Source: Lysobacterales bacterium (GTDB lineage: Bacteria > Pseudomonadota > Gammaproteobacteria > Xanthomonadales > Xanthomonadaceae). Taken from it: a DNA stretch of 9,450 nucleotides. Shown in pieces: positions 1 to 7,153 of the stretch (positions are counted from its first letter, which is position 1; each line of letters opens with the position of its first letter). A program made the position numbers and the translations under genes. A model generated the notes under the pieces. It saw nothing but the letters and a program-made list of their open reading frames with translations. It was not told the origin of the DNA and ran no database searches. The stretch lies in contig JAATFS010000356.1 of NCBI GenBank assembly GCA_015655035.1, positions 1 to 9,450 of the forward strand. The letters are read 5' to 3'.

Positions 1-1827
1 CCGCAGCAACGCGCGCTGCGCATATTCGGGCTGGATGCTGGATTGCCGGATATCGAATTCTCCAGCCGCCCGCCCGTGGTCGACGACAATGGGCGGGCAT
101 TGGCGCTGACCGCCACCGGGCTGGTGATGTTCGATCCTTCCCGGCATTTCCCACCGCTGTCGCCTTCGCAACTGGTAGTGGAGTCGGTCAGCGTGCGTCG
201 TGACGACGCCGAGCGGGTGCAGCCACTGTCGCCGTTTGCGCCGTTGACGCTGCGGGCTGGCGATCGCGATTTGCGCCTCACCGCGCGGTTGCTGTCCTTC
301 GCCAATCCGCAGGCCACCGGCTACCGCTACCGGGTGGCCGGATACGATCAGAACTGGGTGGAGCAAGGGCCGACCGGCGAACGCGTGCTGTCGCGCCTGC
401 CCGCCGGCCGCTACACCGTCGAGGTGCAGGCGCGCGGCGTCGAAGGGCCATGGACGCCGTCGCAAACCCTGTCGCTGAAGGTCATGCCACCGTGGTGGCG
501 AAGCATGCCGTCGTTGTTGGCGGGGCTGACAATATTGCTCCTGCTGATCTGGTTCGGCATGCATTCCTGGCGACAGCGCTTGCGTCGGCGCCAGGAATGG
601 AAGTTGTCGCAAGAGCGGCAGGCGCTGGCCGAACAGGCATCGCTGACCAAGACCCGGTTCCTGGCCACGCTCGGGCATGAGGTGCGCACGCCGATGACCG
701 GCGTGCTCGGCATGAGCGAACTGTTGCTGTCCACGTCATTGGATGCGCGCCAGCGCGGGCACGTGGAATCCATCCGGCTGGCCGGCAGCCATCTGCTGCG
801 GCTGTTGAACGATGCGCTGGACCTGGCAAGAATCGAGGCTGGCAAGCTGGAGTTGGAGCAGCAGCCATTCGCGTTGCGCGAGGTCTTGCAGGAATTGCTG
901 GATTTCATGGCGCCGGTCGCGCAGTCGCGGGGGCTGGCGTTCGAACAGAAAATCGATTTGCCGGCAGGGCTGACCGTGCTTGGCGATGTCACTCGCCTGC
1001 GCCAGATCCTGATGAATCTGCTGGCCAACGCCATCAAGTTCACCGAACACGGCAGCGTGGGGCTGGCCGCTCGCGTGACCGAGCCGGAGGACATGCTGCG
1101 GTTCGAGATCAGCGATACCGGTCCGGGCATCGGCGCCGAGCAGCAGGCGCGGATATTCCAGCGTTTCGAGCAAGGCGAAGGGGCGCGTACCGCGTCGCGC
1201 TACGGCGGCAGCGGACTGGGCCTGGCGATTTGCCAGGAACTGGCGCTAGCGATGAAGGGCGGCATCAGCATTCAAAGCCGGCTCGGCGAGGGCACCCGTT
1301 TCTGCGTCGAGCTGCCGTTGCCCTGGCATTGCACCGCTCCCGGTGCCAGTCGGGCATCCGACGAGGTGGATCCCGCCTCGCCGGTGCAGGCGCTGCACAT
1401 CTTGTTGGTGGAGGACGATCCGACCGTGGTCGAAGTGATCGGAGGACTACTGCGTGCACGCGGGCACCGCGTGACCCACGCCGCACATGGTCTGGCGGCT
1501 TTGTCGGAAACGCTCGACGGCATGTTCGATATCGCGCTGTTGGATCTGGACCTGCCGGGGCTGGATGGCCTGGCGCTGGCGGTGCAGATGCGCGCGCTGG
1601 GCCATCGGTTCCCGCTGGTGGCGGTGACCGCACGCGCGGATGCGGATGCCGAGGAGCAGGCGCGCGCGGCCGGTTTCGACGGTTTCGTGCGCAAGCCGGT
1701 GACCGGCGAGATGCTGGCCACGGCGATCGCCGCAGCGCTGGACCGCAACCAGCGCGACCAACGCGAGCATGCGCTGGACGATTCGTTGCGTGGCCAGCAG
1801 TTGCGCCATCGCGGCGCAACCGATTGA
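1..1827 (+). CDS. Hybrid sensor histidine kinase/response regulator, propeller/Y_Y_Y type (5' truncated by window edge)
   Basis: C-terminal 608 residues of a membrane-bound hybrid histidine kinase. The frame is open to base 1, and its first residues (RALRIFGLDAGLP) align with the end of the propeller region of the downstream paralogue (RAVRTYGVHDGLP). The TTG at 43 is therefore an internal Leu, not a start. Domains in order: end of a Reg_prop propeller; Y_Y_Y domain (about 241-468); MPPWWRS motif followed by one membrane helix (about 505-567); basic linker; HisKA with phospho-acceptor His at 676-678 in LGHEVRTPMTG; HATPase_c with N-box (NLLANAIKF), G1 (DTGPGIG) and G2 (GGSGLGLAI); receiver from about 1393 with acidic residues EDD at 1411-1419, phospho-acceptor Asp 1543-1545, Thr 1627-1629 and Lys 1693-1695. 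All catalytic residues are present, so it should be active. The protein ends about 30 residues after the receiver, with no HTH or HPt. By family, the periplasmic part senses a ligand; the ligand is unknown. Confidence 0.93.
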   Translation, partial: PQQRALRIFGLDAGLPDIEFSSRPPVVDDNGRALALTATGLVMFDPSRHFPPLSPSQLVVESVSVRRDDAERVQPLSPFAPLTLRAGDRDLRLTARLLSFANPQATGYRYRVAGYDQNWVEQGPTGERVLSRLPAGRYTVEVQARGVEGPWTPSQTLSLKVMPPWWRSMPSLLAGLTILLLLIWFGMHSWRQRLRRRQEWKLSQERQALAEQASLTKTRFLATLGHEVRTPMTGVLGMSELLLSTSLDARQRGHVESIRLAGSHLLRLLNDALDLARIEAGKLELEQQPFALREVLQELLDFMAPVAQSRGLAFEQKIDLPAGLTVLGDVTRLRQILMNLLANAIKFTEHGSVGLAARVTEPEDMLRFEISDTGPGIGAEQQARIFQRFEQGEGARTASRYGGSGLGLAICQELALAMKGGISIQSRLGEGTRFCVELPLPWHCTAPGASRASDEVDPASPVQALHILLVEDDPTVVEVIGGLLRARGHRVTHAAHGLAALSETLDGMFDIALLDLDLPGLDGLALAVQMRALGHRFPLVAVTARADADAEEQARAAGFDGFVRKPVTGEMLATAIAAALDRNQRDQREHALDDSLRGQQLRHRGATD

Positions 1828-1915
1828 GCGGGATGCAGAGCCTGGACGCAAGTGCGCGTGTTGCCACAGAGCGGGCGCTGCCGGCAGGATGCGCGACGGA
1901 ATGAATGGATACCTG
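1828..1915 (+). other. Short spacer between tandem kinase genes
   Basis: 88 bases separate the stop of the first kinase from the chosen start of the second. I see no hairpin with a T-run and no convincing -35/-10 pair; TTGCCA at 1861 has no good -10 partner. Co-transcription of the two kinases is plausible but not proven. Three in-frame ATGs (1889, 1901, 1916) lie at its 3' end. Confidence 0.4.
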
Positions 1916-4900
1916 ATGGCTTCGGAACGATCGCACACTCATACGCATACCACTCGTTTGCGCGCAACATGGGCGGGGTGGGCGCTGCTGGGACTACTTG
2001 CGTTGACAGGCGCGGCAACAGCCAAGGTGCCCGCCACGCCGCAGCCGCGCCAGCTCACCGTCGCCGATGGATTGCCGTCAAACACGGTCAACGATTTTGC
2101 CGAGGACGCGCACGGCTACCTCTGGCTGGCCAGCAGCGATGGCCTGGCTCGCTTTGATGGCCGCAATTACCGGATCTGGCGCATCGAGGACGGTTTGCGC
2201 GACAACTTCATCTGGTCGGTGCATGTGGACGCGCGCAACCGGGTTTGGCTTGGCACCGAAAATGCCGGGCTGGTGATGCTGACCGCAGATCGGCGCCGCT
2301 TCCATTTCTACGACCATCGTGGCTATCCGCAATTGCTGGGCAGCACGGTGTGGTGCATCGACTCCACCTCCGACGGCAGTATCTGGTTCGGCACTTCCAG
2401 CGACGGGCTGTATCGGCTGCGGCCGGAAGGCGGAATGGACCGCTTCCTACCGGTGGATGGTGACCCGCGCAGCCTGCCGGCCAGTGCGGTGAATCTGCTG
2501 AAAGTCGCGCCGGACGGGACCTTGTGGGTAGGCACCAAGCATGGCCTGGCGCGTTGGACCGGGCATGATTTCGAGCGTCAAGTGCTGCCGCCGCAGTTCA
2601 GCGGGCAAGTCAACGGCCTTTCCATCGATGCCGACGGAAGCTTGTGGCTTGCCGATGCCAACGGAGCGCTGACGCAGCGCACCGCCGACGGCCGTTTTGT
2701 GCCTTCGCCCTGGCGCGAGGCAGGCGGCTCGTCCGTGATGGGCATGCTGCTGCAGGATCGTGGCGGCAGCTACTGGCTGGACACGATGTCCGGGCTCGGC
2801 CGCGCGGCGGAAGGGCACCTCCACAACGTTCCGCTGTACAGCGGCTTGACCCATGGCTTGGTGAAGCCCAACTGGTCCGGCGCCTACGAGGATCGCGAAG
2901 GCGGCATCTGGTTTGCCAGTCCCAACAGCGGTCTGTGGCATCTGCCAGCCAACTGGCAGCGCTTCGCGGTGTTGTCCCATCGCAGCGATGAGCCGGCGTC
3001 GATCGCAAATCCGTATGTATTGGCCGCTGCACCCTCCCGCGATGGTCGCTTCTGGCTGGCCGGTACCCGTGGCGTGCTGGACCGGCTGGACCCTGCGACC
3101 GGGCAGGTCGAACATCACTTGAAGTCGATCAACGGGATCAAATGGCCCAGTTCGTTGCTGGAGGACCGGCGTGGGCAGGTCTGGATCGGGCTCTACAACG
3201 GTCTGTTGCGCTACGACCCCGAGACGGGCGCGGTGCTGCGCTGGCACGTCGATACGGCGGCAAATCCAGCGATGCCCGACGAAACGGAAATGATCCAGCA
3301 GACCGCCGATGGCCACCTCTGGCTCTATTCCAACGTCAACGGTTTCCAGGTTCGCGACGAGGATGGGCGCGTGCTGCGCAGGCTCCCACACGATGGCCAT
3401 GGACTCACCCGCGACCTGGCCGTCAATGAGATGCGCGCCGGACCCGATGGCAACCTGTGGCTGGCGACCAGTCGGGGACTGTTGAGTTGGAACCCCTCTG
3501 CCGATCGCTTTGTCGCGGTTCCCGGTACGCCGACCCACCCTCTGTACGCCTTCCGGCTGAGTGAAGGGGGCGTGGCGTGGCTGGCGGGAATGGGCCAGTT
3601 GCAGCGCTATCTGTGGGAGGCCGGCCGGCTGCGATGGCTCGACGCGATGGGCGACGCGCAGGAGTTCCCTGCGGTTGCGCCTGGCGCGCTGGTGGTCGAT
3701 CACAGCGGCGTGGCCTGGCTATCGAGTGCGCGTGGCTTGATCCGGGTGGATCCGGCCAACCGTGCGGTCCGTACCTATGGTGTGCACGATGGCCTGCCCA
3801 ACCAGCAGTTCCATCCGCATACGCTGATGCAGTCCCGGGACGGCCAGATGATTGGCGCTACCCCTGACGGCCTGGTGCTGTTCGATCCGTCCAGCGTGCG
3901 GCCGATCGCCCGGCAGCCGCCGTTGGTGATCGAACGGGTCGACGTCCGCCGTGGCGAGCGCCGCCTCGATCTGACCGATCGGCAGCCGTTGGTCATCGAG
4001 GACGGTGATCGCGACTTGCACATCGTGGCGCGGATGCTGTCCTTTGCCGATTCCGATTCCAGTAACTATCGATTCCGCCTGGATGGCTACGATCCGGATT
4101 GGATCGAAGTGGGGCCGGGCGGCGAGCGCCTGTTCTCGCGCCTGCCGGCGGGGCATTACACGCTGGAGATCCAGGGGCGGACCGCCGACAGTGTGTGGTC
4201 GGCGGTGCAGACGCTGCGGTTCCGGGTGATGCCTCCGTGGTGGCGCAGCCCCTGGGGCCTGGGGATCCTCAGCTTGCTGGCGCTGTGCGCCGTCGCCGGG
4301 GTGATCGTGCTCTATCGCCGCCGTTTGCGCCGGCGCCATGCCTGGCAACTGGCGGTGCACAAGCAGGACCTGGCCGAACAGGCCTCGCAGGCCAAGACCC
4401 GCTTCCTGGCCACGCTCGGCCACGAGGTGCGCACGCCGATGACCGGCGTGCTGGGCATGACCGAATTGCTGTTGAACACATCGCTCGATCCCAAGCAGCG
4501 TGGCTATACCGAATCCATCCGCCGCGCAGGCTCGCACCTGCTGCGCCTGGTCAACGATGCGCTGGACCTGGCGCGGATCGAATCCGGCCGGTTGGAGCTG
4601 GACCTGCAACCGTTCTCGGTTCGCCAACTGGTGATGGAGGTGGAGAACCTGATGGCGCCGCTGGCGCGCAGCCGTGGCCTGCATTTCAGCCTGGAGATCG
4701 GCCTGGTGGGCGACATCAGCGCCAACGGCGATGCCACGCGCGTGCGCCAGATCCTGCTCAACCTGCTCGGTAACGCGGTCAAGTTCACCGAGCGCGGCGT
4801 GGTGGCGTTCAAGTTCAGCACGCTGGGCTCCTACCAGGGCCTGCGCTTCGAGGTCGCCGACACCGGGCCGGGCATCAATGCCGAGCAGCAGGCGCGGCTG

Positions 4901-5509
4901 TTCCAGCGTTTCGAGCAGGGCGAGGGCGCGCGCACCACCTCACGCTATGGCGGCAGCGGTCTGGGTCTGGCGATCTGCCAGGAATTGGCGATGGCGATGG
5001 GCGGGCATATCGATGTCGTCAGCCGGTTGGGTGTTGGTACTCGCTTTACCGTCGAGCTTCCGCTGCGTTGGACGGCTTCCCCGTCCGGCGGAGTGCAGGA
5101 ATCGCCCGCTGCGGGAGCGGCGCGGGTCCCGCAACGCATCCTGCTGGTCGAGGACGATGTCACGGTCGCCGAGGTGATCACCGGCCTGCTGCGCGCGCAG
5201 GGGCATGCCGTGGTGCACGCACCGCATGGCCTGGCGGCGTTGACCGAGATTGCGGACACTGCGTTCGATCTGGCGCTGCTCGATCTTGACCTGCCCAGTC
5301 TCGACGGCTTTGCGCTGGCGCGGCAGTTGCGCGCGTTCGGCTATGAAATGCCGCTGGTGGCGGTCACTGCGCGTTCGGATGAGGCGGCCGAGCCGCATGC
5401 CCGCGCTGCAGGGTTCGACGCCTTCCTGCGCAAGCCGCTGACGGGAGACATGCTGGCCGAGACCATCGCGGCTGTGCTGCTGCGGGCGCAGGGCGATACC
5501 AACGGATAA
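1916..5509 (+). CDS. Hybrid sensor histidine kinase/response regulator with two beta-propellers (complete)
   Basis: Complete tandem paralogue of the preceding kinase, 1197 residues from ATG 1916. Residues 1-36 form a signal peptide ending in ATA; the n-region has a His-Thr run. About 14 propeller repeats of the GxxW[LIVF]x type (for example GYLWLAS, NRVWLGT, GSIWFGT, GTLWVGT) fill residues 45-680, enough for two seven-bladed propellers. Next come the Y_Y_Y domain (about 693-757), MPPWWRS, one membrane helix (780-800), HisKA with phospho-His 836 (codon 4421), HATPase_c with N-box Asn 953, G1 from Asp 982 and G2 from Gly 1012, and a receiver (about 1074-1190) with phospho-Asp 1123 (codon 5282). 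The architecture matches Bacteroides-type hybrid two-component sensors but lacks their AraC-type output. Start choice: the frame opens at ATG 1769, but that would overlap the previous gene and hide the signal peptide. ATG 1916 has GGA 6 bases upstream; ATG 1901, with AGGA 11 bases upstream, is the main alternative. Confidence 0.93.
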   Translation: MASERSHTHTHTTRLRATWAGWALLGLLALTGAATAKVPATPQPRQLTVADGLPSNTVNDFAEDAHGYLWLASSDGLARFDGRNYRIWRIEDGLRDNFIWSVHVDARNRVWLGTENAGLVMLTADRRRFHFYDHRGYPQLLGSTVWCIDSTSDGSIWFGTSSDGLYRLRPEGGMDRFLPVDGDPRSLPASAVNLLKVAPDGTLWVGTKHGLARWTGHDFERQVLPPQFSGQVNGLSIDADGSLWLADANGALTQRTADGRFVPSPWREAGGSSVMGMLLQDRGGSYWLDTMSGLGRAAEGHLHNVPLYSGLTHGLVKPNWSGAYEDREGGIWFASPNSGLWHLPANWQRFAVLSHRSDEPASIANPYVLAAAPSRDGRFWLAGTRGVLDRLDPATGQVEHHLKSINGIKWPSSLLEDRRGQVWIGLYNGLLRYDPETGAVLRWHVDTAANPAMPDETEMIQQTADGHLWLYSNVNGFQVRDEDGRVLRRLPHDGHGLTRDLAVNEMRAGPDGNLWLATSRGLLSWNPSADRFVAVPGTPTHPLYAFRLSEGGVAWLAGMGQLQRYLWEAGRLRWLDAMGDAQEFPAVAPGALVVDHSGVAWLSSARGLIRVDPANRAVRTYGVHDGLPNQQFHPHTLMQSRDGQMIGATPDGLVLFDPSSVRPIARQPPLVIERVDVRRGERRLDLTDRQPLVIEDGDRDLHIVARMLSFADSDSSNYRFRLDGYDPDWIEVGPGGERLFSRLPAGHYTLEIQGRTADSVWSAVQTLRFRVMPPWWRSPWGLGILSLLALCAVAGVIVLYRRRLRRRHAWQLAVHKQDLAEQASQAKTRFLATLGHEVRTPMTGVLGMTELLLNTSLDPKQRGYTESIRRAGSHLLRLVNDALDLARIESGRLELDLQPFSVRQLVMEVENLMAPLARSRGLHFSLEIGLVGDISANGDATRVRQILLNLLGNAVKFTERGVVAFKFSTLGSYQGLRFEVADTGPGINAEQQARLFQRFEQGEGARTTSRYGGSGLGLAICQELAMAMGGHIDVVSRLGVGTRFTVELPLRWTASPSGGVQESPAAGAARVPQRILLVEDDVTVAEVITGLLRAQGHAVVHAPHGLAALTEIADTAFDLALLDLDLPSLDGFALARQLRAFGYEMPLVAVTARSDEAAEPHARAAGFDAFLRKPLTGDMLAETIAAVLLRAQGDTNG

Positions 5510-5554
5510 GCCTGCGTGGGCGGTCATCTGCGATGGATGGGAAGCCCGCAGGCT
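5509..5554. terminator. Inverted repeat after the second kinase gene
   Basis: Arms AGCCTGCGTGGGC (5509-5521) and GCCCGCAGGCT (5544-5554) pair with a bulge and a loop of about 22 bases. The left arm begins on the last base of the kinase stop codon. It sits between convergent genes, where a bidirectional terminator is expected. No T-run follows on either strand, so it is not a textbook intrinsic terminator. Confidence 0.4.
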
Positions 5555-5587
5555 GGCGCCGGCAGTCGCAGCGACACCCCCGGCGCC
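5555..5587. terminator. Perfect 8-bp inverted repeat after the MFS gene
   Basis: GGCGCCGG (5555-5562) pairs perfectly with CCGGCGCC (5580-5587). The loop contains a second small palindrome, GTCGC-A-GCGAC (5565-5575). The structure starts one base beyond the MFS stop codon on the minus strand and abuts the preceding inverted repeat. No T-run follows. A GC-rich 3'-end hairpin for the MFS transcript is the likeliest role. Confidence 0.42.
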
Positions 5588-5588
5588 G

Positions 5589-7016
5589 CTATTCCGCCAC
5601 TTCCTCGACCCGCTTGGGATGCGGCTGGGTATCGGCGAGCTGCCAGAAGATCAGCGTGGAGGTCAGCGTGATGGCGCCGACGCAGAGGAAGGTGGCATGC
5701 AAGGCGGCGGTCGCGCCATGGTCCGCGCCGAGATGATCATTGAAGGCGGCGAGCAGGCTGCCGGACGCAGCGGTGCCGAAGCCGGTGGCCAACATCATCA
5801 CCATCGACAGCAGGCTGTTGCCAGGGCTGGCCAGCTCGCGGGCGAGATCGCGCAAGGTAACGGTGTTCATCACTGTGAATTGCAGCGAATTGACTGCGCC
5901 GAAGCAGGCCAGCTGCACCAGCCGCAGCCATAGCGGCTGGCCGGCCGAAATCAACGCGAAACTGGCCATCGCCAGCCCTACCAGCACGGTGTTGACCATC
6001 AGCACGCGGCGATAGCCGAAGCGTCCGACCAGCCTTACCGCCGCGCGCTTGGCCGCCATGCCGGCCAGCGCCACCGGCACCATCATCAGACCGGCATTCA
6101 TCGGACTCATGCCCAATCCGACCTGCAACAACAGCGGGATCAGGAACGGCATCGAGCCGCTGCCTACCCGCGCGAACAGATTGCCGATGATGCCGATGCG
6201 ATAGCTGGCGACCTTGAACAGCTCCAGCGGGAACAGCGCCGAGCGCGTGTTGGCGGCATGCAGCCAATAGCCGATCAGGGCGGCCAGGCCGCCGATGGCC
6301 AGCAGCATCACGAAGGCGCGGCGCAGCCCGAGCTCGGAGATGCCATCCAGCGCCAGCGACAGCGCCACCATGCCGAACGCCAACATCAGATAGCCGGCCA
6401 GATCGAAGCGCCGGCGCCGCTCGCCATAGTGATCGGGCATCACCTTGAGCGCAGCTGCGAAGCCGATCACGCCGATCGGCAGATTGATCAGGAACACCCA
6501 ATGCCAGGACGCGATCTCCACCAGCCAGCCGCCCAGCGTGGGGCCGATCAGCGGGCCGATCAGCGCCGGGATCGCGATGAAGCTCATCGCGCGCAGGAAG
6601 TCCTCGCGCGACACCGAACGCAGCACCGCCAGCCGCCCGACCGGCAACAGCATGGCGCCGCCGATGCCTTGTATCACGCGTGCGGCGACCAATTGCGAGA
6701 GCTGTTGCGCGGCCGCGCACAGCAACGAGCCCAAGGTGAAGATGATGATCGCGGTCAGGAACGTGCGGCGGGTGCCGAAGCGGTCGGCGATCCAGCCCGA
6801 GGCCGGTATGAACATCGCCACCGCCAGCGCGTAGCTGAACACCACCGACTGCATCTGCAGCGGACTCTCATGCAGGCTGCGCGCCATCGCCGGCAGCGCG
6901 GTGTTGACGATCGTCGAATCCAGCATCTGCATGAAGATCGCCAGCGATACCAGCCACAGCAGCGGGCGGATCGAGTTGTAGGCGGCGGTTGCGGTGGGCG
7001 TGTCCGGTGAGCTCAT
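5589..7016 (-). CDS. mdtD: MFS DHA2-family exporter, MdtD-like
   Basis: 475-residue inner-membrane transporter of the drug:H+ antiporter-2 (EmrB/QacA) family. Many hydrophobic segments run along its length, consistent with the family's 14 helices. Visible motifs: the helix-1 signature LDSTIVNTALP (residues 32-42, Asp33), motif A GWIADRFGTRR (74-84), motif B region RVIQGIGGAMLLP (113-125) and antiporter motif C GPLIGPTLGG (154-163). Length and many stretches (FMQMLDSTIVNTALP, VPVALAGM/AKRAAV, ASPGNSLLSM) resemble E. coli MdtD as I remember it; a search would confirm. In E. coli, mdtD lies with the mdtABC RND pump and baeSR; here it stands alone downstream of hemE. The Salmonella homologue has been described as an iron-citrate exporter (IceT), so drug efflux should not be assumed. 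No alternative in-frame start lies nearby. The region before ATG 7016 lacks a good Shine-Dalgarno sequence (CACGG only). Confidence 0.93.
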   Translation of the reverse strand: MSSPDTPTATAAYNSIRPLLWLVSLAIFMQMLDSTIVNTALPAMARSLHESPLQMQSVVFSYALAVAMFIPASGWIADRFGTRRTFLTAIIIFTLGSLLCAAAQQLSQLVAARVIQGIGGAMLLPVGRLAVLRSVSREDFLRAMSFIAIPALIGPLIGPTLGGWLVEIASWHWVFLINLPIGVIGFAAALKVMPDHYGERRRRFDLAGYLMLAFGMVALSLALDGISELGLRRAFVMLLAIGGLAALIGYWLHAANTRSALFPLELFKVASYRIGIIGNLFARVGSGSMPFLIPLLLQVGLGMSPMNAGLMMVPVALAGMAAKRAAVRLVGRFGYRRVLMVNTVLVGLAMASFALISAGQPLWLRLVQLACFGAVNSLQFTVMNTVTLRDLARELASPGNSLLSMVMMLATGFGTAASGSLLAAFNDHLGADHGATAALHATFLCVGAITLTSTLIFWQLADTQPHPKRVEEVAE

Positions 7017-7045
7017 CCGTGCGGGTGTCCGAGGAAGGAGTGCAT

Positions 7046-7051
7046 CTATAG
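7046..7051 (-). promoter_or_regulatory. Possible -10 element for the MFS gene
   Basis: On the minus strand TATAGA lies about 30 bases before ATG 7016. The 17 bases upstream are an almost pure GC run containing CGCGCGCG, and the expected -35 position (ACGGTC) is a poor match. This is a weak candidate supported mainly by position in the 133-base hemE-MFS gap. Confidence 0.3.
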
Positions 7052-7117
7052 TGCCGCCGCGCGCGCGGACCGTGTAGCCGCGCGTATCCCAATGGCGTCG
7101 TGTGCAGGGCTCTGTGG

Positions 7118-7153
7118 GGGGCGCAGCCCCGACCGACCTAGCCTATCGGCTAG
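7118..7153 (-). terminator. Two hairpins at the 3' end of hemE
   Basis: CTAGCC (7138-7143) and GGCTAG (7148-7153) form a 6-bp stem with a 4-base loop; its outer arm contains the hemE stop codon (7150-7152). Eight bases further downstream on the minus strand, GGGGC-GCA-GCCCC (7118-7130) forms a second short, very stable stem. No T-run follows, so termination may be inefficient or Rho-assisted, and read-through into the MFS gene is possible. Confidence 0.35.

Noticed and set aside
43..45. TTG as start codon of the first kinase
   Set aside because: The frame is open to base 1 and the upstream residues align with the paralogue's propeller end, so this Leu is internal.
1230..1904. 224-codon plus-strand frame overlapping the end of the first kinase
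   Set aside because: Out-of-frame shadow of the receiver domain, rich in Arg, Gly and Ala, with no motifs.
1828..1915. Xanthomonas-type PIP box (paired TTCGB) before the second kinase
   Set aside because: TTCG occurrences are present nearby, but none has a partner at the required 15-base spacing.
2447..3703. 418-codon open frame on the minus strand opposite the second kinase
   Set aside because: Shadow frame in GC-rich DNA; the opposite strand encodes clear propeller repeats, and the antisense product has no recognisable motif.
3719..4684. 321-codon minus-strand open frame
   Set aside because: Shadow of the Y_Y_Y, membrane and HisKA region of the second kinase; Gln/His/Arg-rich composition typical of antisense frames.
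6258..7010. 250-codon plus-strand frame opposite the MFS gene
   Set aside because: Antisense of membrane helices gives a Gln/Arg/His-rich product; the minus-strand frame is a clear transporter.
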